Notes under the pieces: generated by a model
The model's database searches: none
Seen by the model: only the letters and a program-made list of their open reading frames with translations
What the model was told of the DNA's origin: nothing
Origin: Prevotella sp. UBA2756
Lineage (GTDB): Bacteria; Bacteroidota; Bacteroidia; Bacteroidales; Bacteroidaceae
NCBI GenBank assembly: GCA_002353205.1
Contig: DEJE01000062.1
Coordinates: forward strand, 40,261 to 104,260
DNA: 64,000 nucleotides
Direction of reading: 5' to 3'
Shown: in pieces, positions 50,705 through 58,546 of the stretch
How positions within the stretch are numbered: position 1 is the stretch's first letter
How the letters are laid out: every line of letters begins with the position of its first letter
Translations under genes and position numbers: made by a program

Positions 50705-53110
50705 ATGAGCAATAAGTTCCGACCCTTCTCCAAGCGACTGACCAAGCGCATCATCATCGTCCTGACGCTGACGCTGGCTCTCATCTTTGCCGGACTCTTC
50801 TATCTGGCCACATCGCTGACCCGCAACATGAACAAAGACATGTTCTACTGCATCATGGACACGGAGAGCGAGATTGTGGAGAAGGAGCTCTATGGCGTGG
50901 AGCTGTCTACACGGAGCAGCATCCGCCACATGGAGCAGGCGGTGGTCTCGCCCGACAGATTGTACGAAGCCTTGGAGTACGAGCTGAACTGCCACCCGCA
51001 TATTGCAGGCTTCTTCTGCGCCTTCGAAGCCGACTACTATCCGGAGAAAGGCCGTTGGTATGAGCCGTACGCCGTCAGGCAGGGCGGCACCATCGTGCGC
51101 CGTCAGGTCGGCTCTGCCGAACACGACTATCACAATGTCGAGTGGTACCAGCGTGCCCTGGCGAGCACCGACGGCTACTGGTCGGAGCCTTACCGCGACG
51201 AAACGGGTACGAACATGCTGCTCTGCACCTTTGCCGTTCCGCTCCGCGATGCACAGGGTCGCGCGATAGGCGTGTTCGGTGCCGACGTGTCGCTCGACTG
51301 GCTTCACCAACGCATGCTGCAGATGGACGAGACCAACACCAAGCGCATCCGTCTGAACAAGTACAGCCGCCAGCAGGCCTACAGCTTCATCGTGGGCAGC
51401 ACGGGCTCCTATATCGCTCATCCCGACAAGTCGTTGTTGCTTCGCGACAAGTTCATGGCTTTCGGCATCAAGGCCCAGCATGAAGGCTATGAGCAGACCG
51501 AGCTCGACGGGCAGAAGGTGTACGTGTTCTACAAGGCGCTGGCTCACACGGGGTGGACGCTTGGCTTCGTCGTTCCCCGGCAGATGATATGGGAAACCAA
51601 CATCGCCTTCGCCTTGCTCATGCTTCTGGCCATGGCCTTAGGGCTGATGGCCGTGTCTGTCGTCTGCCGCATCAGCATCTGGCGCGCCACGAAGCCGCTC
51701 AAGATGCTGGCCGAGAGCGCCGACGAGGTGGCCCGCGGAAACTTCAACGCTGCTCTGCCCGACAACCTGCGGCGCAACGACGAGATTCGTCTGCTGCGCG
51801 ACTCCTTCAGCAACATGCAGCAGTCGCTCACACGCTACATCGACGACCTCAAGACGACCACTGCCGCAAAAGCATCCATCGAGAGCGAGCTCGCCGTGGC
51901 TCGGCACATCCAGATGGCCATCCTGCCGGTTTCAGCACCTCCGCACCCCCGCACCTCCGCGCCCTCGAACCTCCGTACCTACTCCCTCCATGCCTCGCTG
52001 ATGCCTGCAAGGGCTGTGGGCGGCGACTTCTACGACTTCTTCGAGCGCGACGGCCGGCTCTTCTTCTGCATCGGCGACGTGTCGGGCAAGGGTGTGCCTG
52101 CCGCCTTGGTGATGACGATGACCTTCAGCGCCTTCCGCCTGATGGCCGAGAGCGAGACGGAGCCCGAGCGCATCGTCTCCCACATGAACGAGAGCATTGC
52201 CGGGCACGACGACCTGGAGTCGTTTATCACCCTCTTCGTGGGCATCCTCGACCTCGGAACAGGTCGCCTGCGCTATTGCAACGCCGGCCATAAGCAGCCG
52301 TTCCTCAATGCGAAGCCGTTGCCCGTAGACCGCAACCTCCCCGTGGGAGTCATGCCCGACTGGTCGTTCACGGCCCAGGAGACCGTCCTCGCGCCGGGCA
52401 GCATGCTCTTCATCTACACCGACGGGCTGACAGAGGCCGAGGATAACCGCCAGTCGCTGTTTGGTGCCAGCCGCATGAGGCAGATCATAGAGCAAAACAG
52501 CGACGACCCTCGCATGCTGATAGAGACCATGGAGCACGCCGTTCACGATTTCGTGGGCAGCTATGAGCTGAGCGACGACCTCACTATGCTCGCCCTCCGC
52601 TATATGGGCCGCACCCCGTACCCCCGCACCTCCGCACCCCGTACCCGCGCACCCCGCACCTCCGCACCCCGCACCTCCGCACCTCGCACCCCCGCACCTC
52701 GCACGTCATCTCTCACCCTCCCCTGCGACACCAGCCAGACGGAGCGCCTGGGCGAGTTCATGGAGCAGGTCTGCAGTCAGGTTGGGCTCGACGCTGCCTC
52801 GTCCACCAAGCTGAACATCGCCGTGGAGGAGGCTGTGGTCAACGTGATGAACTATGCCTATCCCACCGACAGCCAAGGCGAGGTGCGTATCGATGCCGAC
52901 GTCGCCGACGACAGCATCGTTATCACCGTCAGCGACAGCGGACAGCCCTTCGACCCCACCACCGTTGAGCCTGTCGATACCAGCCTCGATGCCGACGACC
53001 GTCCCATCGGCGGACTGGGCATCCACCTGATGCGTCGCTACACCGACAGCCTGCACTACGAGCGGCGCGACGGCATGAACGTGCTGACAATGATGAAGAA
53101 ACTCAGATAA
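50705..53110 (+). CDS. Membrane sensor phosphatase: Cache-HAMP-SpoIIE with C-terminal HATPase
   Basis: 801 residues. Helix at 12-34, a Cache-type external sensor with WYEPYAVRQGGT and WSEPYRDETGTNMLLC, second helix at about 297-320, HAMP (about 320-375), SpoIIE/PP2C phosphatase (about 400-630: PARAVGGDFYDFFERDGRLF, GDVSGKGVPAALVM, LFIYTDGLTEAEDN), a repeat-rich linker (about 638-668), and an RsbW-like ATPase domain (about 670-800: LNIAVEEAVVNVMNYAYP, DSGQPFDP, GGLGIHLMRR). It unites in one chain a phosphatase (RsbU role) and an anti-sigma-like kinase (RsbW role). The STAS gene follows 11 bp later, completing a partner-switch set. Confidence 0.92.
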   Translation: MSNKFRPFSKRLTKRIIIVLTLTLALIFAGLFYLATSLTRNMNKDMFYCIMDTESEIVEKELYGVELSTRSSIRHMEQAVVSPDRLYEALEYELNCHPHIAGFFCAFEADYYPEKGRWYEPYAVRQGGTIVRRQVGSAEHDYHNVEWYQRALASTDGYWSEPYRDETGTNMLLCTFAVPLRDAQGRAIGVFGADVSLDWLHQRMLQMDETNTKRIRLNKYSRQQAYSFIVGSTGSYIAHPDKSLLLRDKFMAFGIKAQHEGYEQTELDGQKVYVFYKALAHTGWTLGFVVPRQMIWETNIAFALLMLLAMALGLMAVSVVCRISIWRATKPLKMLAESADEVARGNFNAALPDNLRRNDEIRLLRDSFSNMQQSLTRYIDDLKTTTAAKASIESELAVARHIQMAILPVSAPPHPRTSAPSNLRTYSLHASLMPARAVGGDFYDFFERDGRLFFCIGDVSGKGVPAALVMTMTFSAFRLMAESETEPERIVSHMNESIAGHDDLESFITLFVGILDLGTGRLRYCNAGHKQPFLNAKPLPVDRNLPVGVMPDWSFTAQETVLAPGSMLFIYTDGLTEAEDNRQSLFGASRMRQIIEQNSDDPRMLIETMEHAVHDFVGSYELSDDLTMLALRYMGRTPYPRTSAPRTRAPRTSAPRTSAPRTPAPRTSSLTLPCDTSQTERLGEFMEQVCSQVGLDAASSTKLNIAVEEAVVNVMNYAYPTDSQGEVRIDADVADDSIVITVSDSGQPFDPTTVEPVDTSLDADDRPIGGLGIHLMRRYTDSLHYERRDGMNVLTMMKKLR
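52610..52712. repeat. In-frame 15-bp minisatellite in the SpoIIE-HATPase linker
   Basis: About six units near ACCTCCGCACCCCGC encode the linker repeat PRTSAP. A shorter block of the same kind occurs at about 51940-51985, before the SpoIIE domain. Copy number could change the linker length without breaking the frame. Confidence 0.8.
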
Positions 53111-53121
53111 CATTTATTGAT

Positions 53122-53430
53122 ATGAACACAACATTCAGAGAAGAAGGCCAGAACTTCGTGATGACCTTTGAGGGGCGCCTCGACACAGCGTCCACGGCAC
53201 AGGTGAAGAAGGACATCAAGGCGCTCGACGACTGCGAGGGCCACGACATCATCCTCGACTGCAGCCAGCTCACCTACATCTGCAGCAGCGGACTGCGACT
53301 GTTCCTCGCCGTGCTGAAGAACGCACGCAGCAAGGGCAGCCGCACCTGCATCACCGGACTCAACGACGAGATGTACGACGTCTTCGAGGAGACCGGCTTT
53401 ACACAACTCTTTGAGGTAAGCCGCCAATGA
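53122..53430 (+). CDS. STAS domain anti-sigma factor antagonist
   Basis: 102 residues, one STAS domain of the SpoIIAA/RsbV type: FEGRLDTASTAQVKKDI, IILDCSQLTYICSSGLRLFL with the serine that is normally phosphorylated (CSSG), and VFEETGFTQLFEV. In the partner-switch scheme the HATPase phosphorylates this serine and the SpoIIE domain removes the phosphate, and both are provided by the gene just upstream. It overlaps the downstream AraC-type gene by 4 bp, so that regulator may be the output. Confidence 0.93.
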   Translation: MNTTFREEGQNFVMTFEGRLDTASTAQVKKDIKALDDCEGHDIILDCSQLTYICSSGLRLFLAVLKNARSKGSRTCITGLNDEMYDVFEETGFTQLFEVSRQ

Positions 53431-54008
53431 CAGACGAGGAAGTGCGTCGGCTGCAGGCCGACAACGAGCGCCTGCTGGCAGAGAATGCCGACCTCAGGCG
53501 ACAGATAGATGATTTCAAGGATCAGTTCATCCGACTGATGAACCGCAACCTCGCCCTCAGCGAACAGCTGGAGGAGAACGTGGAGCAACGCCGCCGCGCC
53601 GAGGTGGCGCGCGAGCTGATGGAGGGCAATGCCAAGCGGCAGCGCAATGCCGACCTGCAGGACGACGACCAGCTGCTGGCACTCATCGAACTGAAACTCG
53701 AGGAGAACCATGCACACCTGGCACCCGACTTCGGGCCGCCGCAGCTGGCCGAACTCCTGGGCGTCAGTCAGGCCCGGCTTGAAAAGCTCTTCCGCAACCG
53801 CTCGATGTTCCGAACCCCCGAGGCCTATATCGACAACCTGCGTACCATAGAGGCCATGCGTCTGCTCCGCGAAAAGCCGAACTACAGCATCGCCGCCATC
53901 GCCGAGGAGAGCGGACTGGGCAAGATCCGAACCCTGCAGCGCCGCATACAGAACGTCATCGGCATGACCCCCGTGGAGTACCGACTGCTCTTTACGCGCG
54001 ACGATTAA
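53427..54008 (+). CDS. Coiled-coil AraC-family regulator
   Basis: 193 residues. The first 80 form a heptad-rich coiled coil (RRLQADNERLLAENADLRRQ). The last 100 are an AraC-type double helix-turn-helix: PPQLAELLGVSQARLEKLF, AYIDNLRTIEAMRLLREKPN, YSIAAIAEESGLGKIRTLQR and GMTPVEYRLL. There is no ligand domain of the classical type; control probably comes through the STAS protein or the coiled coil. No sigma factor is encoded nearby, so this regulator takes its place as the likely output of the module (inference). Confidence 0.88.
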   Translation: MTDEEVRRLQADNERLLAENADLRRQIDDFKDQFIRLMNRNLALSEQLEENVEQRRRAEVARELMEGNAKRQRNADLQDDDQLLALIELKLEENHAHLAPDFGPPQLAELLGVSQARLEKLFRNRSMFRTPEAYIDNLRTIEAMRLLREKPNYSIAAIAEESGLGKIRTLQRRIQNVIGMTPVEYRLLFTRDD

Positions 54009-54072
54009 GATAGCAGAAAATCGACAAAAGCCATTTTTTTGCTATATAAGCATTATTTAACTAAAAAGCATG

Positions 54073-54103
54073 TTGGAGTCAATAAAAAAAATGTCTACCT
54101 TTG
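54073..54103 (+). promoter_or_regulatory. Promoter of the beta-barrel gene next to MACPF
   Basis: TTG (54073-54075), 20 bp, TACCTTTG (54096-54103), 50 bp before the start codon. Confidence 0.65.
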
Positions 54104-54152
54104 CGCCGTCAAACAAAAAAGGAATAAAAGTTTAATTAAACGAAAAGGAAAG

Positions 54153-54728
54153 ATGAAAAAGTTATTTCTGATGGCCGTAGCCGCCTTCATGGCTACCACA
54201 AGTATCAATGCACAGACAGCTGGTGAAGTCTATCTCAAACCCACGGTTGGTGGAACGCTGACTACCGTTACCAATCACTCTGAAGCCAAGATGAAGTTCG
54301 GCCTGGTCGGCGGTTTCGAACTGGGTTATAATTTCAGTGAGAACTTCGGTGTGACCTTAGGCGCACTTTACTCCATGCAGGGTGCCAAGAATGATGATGG
54401 CGACAAGGCCAGCTATGACTACATCAACTTTCCCCTGCTGGCCAACGTCTATATCACCAAGGGTCTCGCCATCAAGGCCGGTCCGCAGATTGGTTTCCTG
54501 ACCAAGGCAAAGAGCGAAGATACTGATATCAAGTCTCTCTGCAACAAGGTAGACTTCTCCATCCCCGTCGGCCTCTCTTACGAAATCAGCGATTTCGTCA
54601 TCGATGCCCGCTACAACTTCGGTGTTACCAAGATCTTCAAGAGTCATGCTGACGGCTGGAATATTGACAGCAACGATGCGCGCAATAGCGTCATCATGCT
54701 GACCGTCGGCTACAAGATTCCTCTCTAA
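54153..54728 (+). CDS. Outer membrane beta-barrel protein (PorT/OmpX-like size)
   Basis: 191 residues with a signal peptide (MKKLFLMAVAAFMATTSINA). Strand pattern of a small barrel: GEVYLKPTVGGTLTTVTNHS, GGFELGYNFSENFGVTLGAL, YINFPLLANVYITKGLAIKA, and a terminal MLTVGYKIPL. The start at 54153 follows AAAGG-type purines and the promoter; the frame upstream to 54039 is not translated in a sensible way. A strong terminator follows. Its position directly before a MACPF gene is noteworthy, because antimicrobial MACPF proteins of Bacteroides are often linked with an immune version of their barrel receptor. Confidence 0.85.
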   Translation: MKKLFLMAVAAFMATTSINAQTAGEVYLKPTVGGTLTTVTNHSEAKMKFGLVGGFELGYNFSENFGVTLGALYSMQGAKNDDGDKASYDYINFPLLANVYITKGLAIKAGPQIGFLTKAKSEDTDIKSLCNKVDFSIPVGLSYEISDFVIDARYNFGVTKIFKSHADGWNIDSNDARNSVIMLTVGYKIPL

Positions 54729-54761
54729 ATAGCAGTATTCAGCATTCCAAGCGTCACATTT

Positions 54762-54794
54762 GGCGACACCTACCCAAAGGTGTCGCCTTTTTCT
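54762..54794 (+). terminator. Intrinsic terminator after the beta-barrel gene
   Basis: GGCGACACCT / AGGTGTCGCC, 10-bp perfect stem, 6-nt loop, then TTTTTCTTTT. Confidence 0.9.
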
Positions 54795-54835
54795 TTTCCA
54801 GACGCTACTACTCGGAGCGAAAATCGTGAGATTCT

Positions 54836-54866
54836 TTGTTTGCTGTTGTTATTCATCCTACTTTTG
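54836..54866 (+). promoter_or_regulatory. Promoter of the MACPF gene
   Basis: TTTG (54836-54839), 19 bp, TACTTTTG (54859-54866), about 87 bp before the start codon. Confidence 0.65.
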
Positions 54867-54952
54867 CAGTGTCGAAAGGAACAACAACCTTCCTCGCGAC
54901 GACAACAAGGGATAGAAAAAATAAAGTGTAAACAAATTAAATACTTACGATT

Positions 54953-57262
54953 ATGATGACAACTAAGAATCTGGTCAAGTCGATGCTCATGAGCATCCTG
55001 ACCGCAGGAACATTCAGCATGGGACTCACTGCATGCAGCGACGACGTGATGGAAGCCGACAACAAGCCCGAGGCTTTCACTGCCGGAAACGACCTGATGG
55101 ACCTGGAGCAGTATGGCTACACCGTTCCCGTCGAAGTCAAGTGCGAGGGCGCATGGAAGGTGGGCTTCAAGTTCGACCGCGGAAGCAGGCACTTCTGCTA
55201 TGCCGACATAGAGGAAGGTGTCGGACCGCAGACCATCAAACTCTGCGTGACCGACAACTGGACCAATCACCGCAACTCGGGAAAGATGATCATCACCGAC
55301 CTGACGAACAGCGAGAACACCACGGTCATCAACCTGGGACAGAAGTGCAACCTCGACAACCCCGCCATGACGCGCTCCGACGCCACCACTTCGACAGCCG
55401 ACATTCAGGAGGGTGACATCCTGCTCGCAGTAGGTTACGGCTACAACGTGATGAAGGACCCCAAGAATGCCGTGGCTTCCAACCCCATCCTGAAGATTCA
55501 CCAGCTGCGCCGCACGCCCGGTGGCATCGACGCCACCTTCCAGGCTCACACCTACACCGGAACGTCGTTCCAGCAGCTCATCGAGAACTACAAGGCCAGC
55601 GCCAGCGTCTCCGCATCCTACCTCGGATTCAAGGCCGAGGCCAGCACAGCCTTCGGGCGCAGCGCCACCAGCGAAACCAGCAAGGCCTTCGCCTATAGCG
55701 TCGTCAATGCCGAAGTGACCGACATCATGCTCGAGGGCGTGAACAAGGTGAACCGCAAGAAACTCATGACCGACGATGCCCGCATGGCCATCAACGGTAC
55801 GCCCGACGAATACGGCGACGTGGCCTATCCCAGCACCAACGAGGGATTCCGCGACCTCATCGAGGACTTCGGTACGCACCTCCTCCTCAAGGCAACACTC
55901 GGCGGACACCTCACCTACGCCACCACCATCGACAAGTCGCTGGCCAGCACCGAGAGCGAACTGAAGGCAGCAGCCAGCGCCAGCTACAAGTGCTCGTTCA
56001 TCAAAGCCGACGGCAGCGTGTCGGCCGACATGAAGAAGAAGTACGAGGATGCCTCTGAGAGCATCAACACCACGCTCAGCGCCATGGGCGGCAGCTTCGA
56101 CGCACTGATGAAACTGCAGGGCTCAGGCGGCAAGGACACCGACGAGAACGTCACGGCATGGCTCAAGTCGATGAAGGACGACAAGAACAAGAAGGTCATG
56201 GCCATTCCCGAACGCGAAGGTGCGGAGCTCATACCCCTGTGGGAACTCGTCAGCGACAGCACACGCCGCGTGGCACTGAAGAACTACATGGAGACACGCA
56301 TGCTGCAGGACTTCGCCACCAGCAATCTTGAAACCACCACCAGCGTGATGACCAAGATCGGCATCGGGGCCTTCTCCAACGACGGCACGCAGGTCAAGGA
56401 AGTGCTCAAGGGCGGCGAGGTTGTGGCACAGATCTGCCACGAGTACGTGCCAGGCATCAGCCAGAAGGAACGCGTCACCGTCATCTACCCCGTGGCCGAC
56501 GGAAAGGCACGCTACGACATGGGCTACTACGTTGGCGACAGCACGCACCGTCCGGGCAAGGTGGCGCTCAACGAGAGCGGAGAGCCCATCTACTCGGAGT
56601 ACAAGAACATGCCTCTGGGCGCCATCAAGACCGTCTACCTCTGCGACCTCAACTTCTATACCGAAAAGAACGACAAGGGGTATATCGACGACAGCGACGT
56701 GGTCAGCTCTACCATCGAGCCCCTCTACTTCAAGGACAAGATGAGCGGCGCGACACAGACCGAAGACCACGACTACCCGGTGGTGAAGCTCTTCAGCCAC
56801 GTCTGGATGAGAGAAGACTACCAGAAGCGCATGAACAACGAGTTCAACTACGCCTGTCCCTGGCTCTACAGCTACGACAACCTGAACAACATGCAGGTGG
56901 CTGGATGGAAGGTGCCCGACGTGAAGGACTACGACAGCATCATCAGCATCCTCTCGAAGTACACCAGCAAGTGTCAGCCCGCTGAGGCCATGAGCGTGGG
57001 AGGCATCACAGGATTCGACAGCGACTACAGGGAATTTGCATGGGCTGAATGTGGAGCCGGCAAACTCTACGGCAACGGTTTGCAGACCACTATCGTCTCC
57101 GCCTCACAGGGCTTTAAATACCACATCAATCTCAACCCCTATCAGATGCGCTACGGATGCACAGGCAGCGGCTACGTGTTCCTGAAGAAGACGGGCGAGA
57201 TGGGCACCAACGCCCCTGGCTACAAAGACTGGTACATGTGTGTCCGCCTGATGGCCAAGTAA
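54953..57262 (+). CDS. MACPF domain lipoprotein (possible secreted antimicrobial protein)
   Basis: 769 residues with a lipoprotein signal (MGLTACSDD, Cys about 28). A beta domain at 50-140 precedes the MACPF (membrane attack complex/perforin) domain at about 150-500, with the signature DFGTHLLLKATLGG (about 305-318) and the flanking helical clusters STESELKAAASASYKCSF and ESINTTLSAMGGSFDAL that unfold into membrane hairpins. A C-terminal beta-rich part (about 540-769) probably recognises the target. In Bacteroides such BSAP proteins kill related strains by binding a barrel protein or lipopolysaccharide. Killing by this protein is inference. It has its own promoter and terminator. Confidence 0.9.
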   Translation: MMTTKNLVKSMLMSILTAGTFSMGLTACSDDVMEADNKPEAFTAGNDLMDLEQYGYTVPVEVKCEGAWKVGFKFDRGSRHFCYADIEEGVGPQTIKLCVTDNWTNHRNSGKMIITDLTNSENTTVINLGQKCNLDNPAMTRSDATTSTADIQEGDILLAVGYGYNVMKDPKNAVASNPILKIHQLRRTPGGIDATFQAHTYTGTSFQQLIENYKASASVSASYLGFKAEASTAFGRSATSETSKAFAYSVVNAEVTDIMLEGVNKVNRKKLMTDDARMAINGTPDEYGDVAYPSTNEGFRDLIEDFGTHLLLKATLGGHLTYATTIDKSLASTESELKAAASASYKCSFIKADGSVSADMKKKYEDASESINTTLSAMGGSFDALMKLQGSGGKDTDENVTAWLKSMKDDKNKKVMAIPEREGAELIPLWELVSDSTRRVALKNYMETRMLQDFATSNLETTTSVMTKIGIGAFSNDGTQVKEVLKGGEVVAQICHEYVPGISQKERVTVIYPVADGKARYDMGYYVGDSTHRPGKVALNESGEPIYSEYKNMPLGAIKTVYLCDLNFYTEKNDKGYIDDSDVVSSTIEPLYFKDKMSGATQTEDHDYPVVKLFSHVWMREDYQKRMNNEFNYACPWLYSYDNLNNMQVAGWKVPDVKDYDSIISILSKYTSKCQPAEAMSVGGITGFDSDYREFAWAECGAGKLYGNGLQTTIVSASQGFKYHINLNPYQMRYGCTGSGYVFLKKTGEMGTNAPGYKDWYMCVRLMAK

Positions 57263-57288
57263 AAGCAAGCAACGACCCTTCACAGTGA

Positions 57289-57325
57289 ACGAGGTGAGCG
57301 CCGAAAAGCGCTCACCTCGTTTTTA
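57289..57325 (+). terminator. Intrinsic terminator after the MACPF gene
   Basis: ACGAGGTGAGCGC / GCGCTCACCTCGT, 13-bp perfect stem, 6-nt loop, followed by TTTTTATT. Confidence 0.92.
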
Positions 57326-57454
57326 TTCTGCACTGAAGCCAACCTGTCGGCAGCCATCTGCCAGCGCCAACGCGACGCCCGCCCTTTACCAGCCGGCCCC
57401 AACAGCATTGCCAAGACGCCTCAGTCGCGGTGCCAGATGAACCGAGCGGCGCAC

Positions 57455-57564
57455 CAAAACAAATTAAATCACCGAGCAAAACAAATTAAATTACCAAGCA
57501 AAACAAATTAAATTACCAAGCAAAACAAATTAAATGGCAATTCAAAACAAATCTGATGGCACAA
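57455..57564. repeat. Array of five 22-bp units with core CAAAACAAAT
   Basis: CAAAACAAAT recurs at 57455, 57477, 57499, 57521 and 57543, exactly 22 bp apart, and the rest of the unit (TAAATTACCAAG-like) is also conserved except in the last two. It lies between the MACPF terminator and the toxin-antitoxin pair. The core matches the reverse strand of the left half of the 3.8-kb array. The remaining gene-free sequence from 57326 shows nothing else. Confidence 0.92.
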
Positions 57565-57708
57565 TAAGCCGGATGGAATTGCAGGAAAAAACCAATCACG
57601 TGACAATCCCCGTCCATCGTTCCTGCGCCAACAACCGAGCGTCCTTCGTTTGTTGGCAGCCGTTGGAGATCAGGGATAATGACCAGTTGGAGAGTGAGAT
57701 ACTAAAGG

Positions 57709-57975
57709 CTATTTAGAATAATGGAAGCGCAGAGAGAACACGAATACATAAATCCGACCATCACTGATAGAATAAACCAAGCGATGTTCGTCAGTGATGC
57801 GACGACTCCATTTGCCGTTTTCTCCTTTCAGCGGCTCTGGCTTGCCGATTCCAGAGAACGGATGCTCCTGAATGTCAGCAAGCAACGCTCTGATACGCTT
57901 GAGTATACGAGAGTTGCCCGTGCTTTTCCAATACGCCAAGTCTTCGGAAGCTCGTGGGAGAAAGGCTATTTCCAT
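57709..57975 (-). CDS. YoeB/Txe-type mRNA interferase toxin
   Basis: 88 residues of the RelE superfamily, YoeB branch: FLPRASEDLAYW, the block GKPEPLKGENGKWSRRITDE and HRLVYSISDGRIYVFVFSLR, ending FHYSK. The catalytic Glu, Arg and C-terminal His-Tyr of YoeB are present. YoeB binds the ribosome and cuts mRNA at the A site. Its start overlaps the end of the antitoxin gene by 10 bp, the usual arrangement. Confidence 0.92.
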   Translation of the reverse strand: MEIAFLPRASEDLAYWKSTGNSRILKRIRALLADIQEHPFSGIGKPEPLKGENGKWSRRITDEHRLVYSISDGRIYVFVFSLRFHYSK

Positions 57976-58214
57976 ATATCGTCTAATGAAACAACCTTGA
58001 AATTACCATTTTTGATATCTTCTTCACCTTGGCGTAAAATATCTACCATAGCAGGCGAAGACATGATATACTCCGTCTCATCCTTCGTCTGCTTCTGGGC
58101 AGTCAATTTCTTGAGGTACTTCACGGCCTTCTTCATCAGACCCTCATCCTCTGCAATAATGCTCAGTTCGCGGAATAACTCCGCATTCAGTTCTGTTGTT
58201 GTCATAATAGCCAT
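57966..58214 (-). CDS. Antitoxin of the YoeB-type toxin
   Basis: 82 residues, starting MAIMTTTELNAELFRELSII (a second ATG at 58205 is possible). The N-terminal helices (EDEGLMKKAVKYLKKLTAQK) may bind DNA and the C-terminal end (GEEDIKNGNFKVVSLDDIWK) has the look of a toxin-wrapping tail. It is not a clear YefM; it resembles a helical antitoxin form common in Prevotella. The role is inferred from the overlapping toxin gene and promoter. Longer in-frame sequence upstream is beyond the promoter box and not coding. Confidence 0.8.
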   Translation of the reverse strand: MAIMTTTELNAELFRELSIIAEDEGLMKKAVKYLKKLTAQKQTKDETEYIMSSPAMVDILRQGEEDIKNGNFKVVSLDDIWK

Positions 58215-58230
58215 TCTTTTCTTTCCGCTG

Positions 58231-58238
58231 CAAAGATA
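58231..58238 (-). promoter_or_regulatory. -7 box of the toxin-antitoxin pair
   Basis: Minus-strand TATCTTTG, 17 bp before the ATG at 58214; the leader is very short and carries GGAAAGAAAAG. Confidence 0.5.
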
Positions 58239-58546
58239 AGCATTATTTCCGAACAAAACGAATAAAACAAGAAGGAAAAACCACATTCCGAAACATATCA
58301 TCCCGTCGTGGGGGCGCAATGCCCAGAATAATCTTGCGGATGAGGCTTGGTTTGGAAGGAAAGATGTCTTCAATGTTGAAGACAACGAGGAACACACTTG
58401 GAAGCCAAACCCACATGAACGGCTACGGGTAGGCGAGCAAAGCTCGGGAATGGGAAAGACTTGGAAAGACAATGTCCGTGCATAACAGATAAAAACAAGA
58501 TCAAACCCTAAGACTCGTAATGAGTGTTTGCGAAAAAGGGACTCAA
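58239..58546. other. Gene-free stretch
   Basis: About 300 bp between the antitoxin promoter and the GH115 stop codon. I see no gene, no clear hairpin terminator and no tandem repeat in it. Confidence 0.5.

Noticed and set aside
57455..57564. Possible CRISPR array
   Set aside because: Units are contiguous 22-mers with no unique spacers and no cas genes in the window; it is a tandem repeat array. The same applies to the arrays at 3.8, 22.1 and 32.2 kb.
57534..57716. 60-codon open frame between MACPF and the toxin gene
   Set aside because: It begins in the 22-bp repeat array, has no ribosome site or promoter and no recognisable product.
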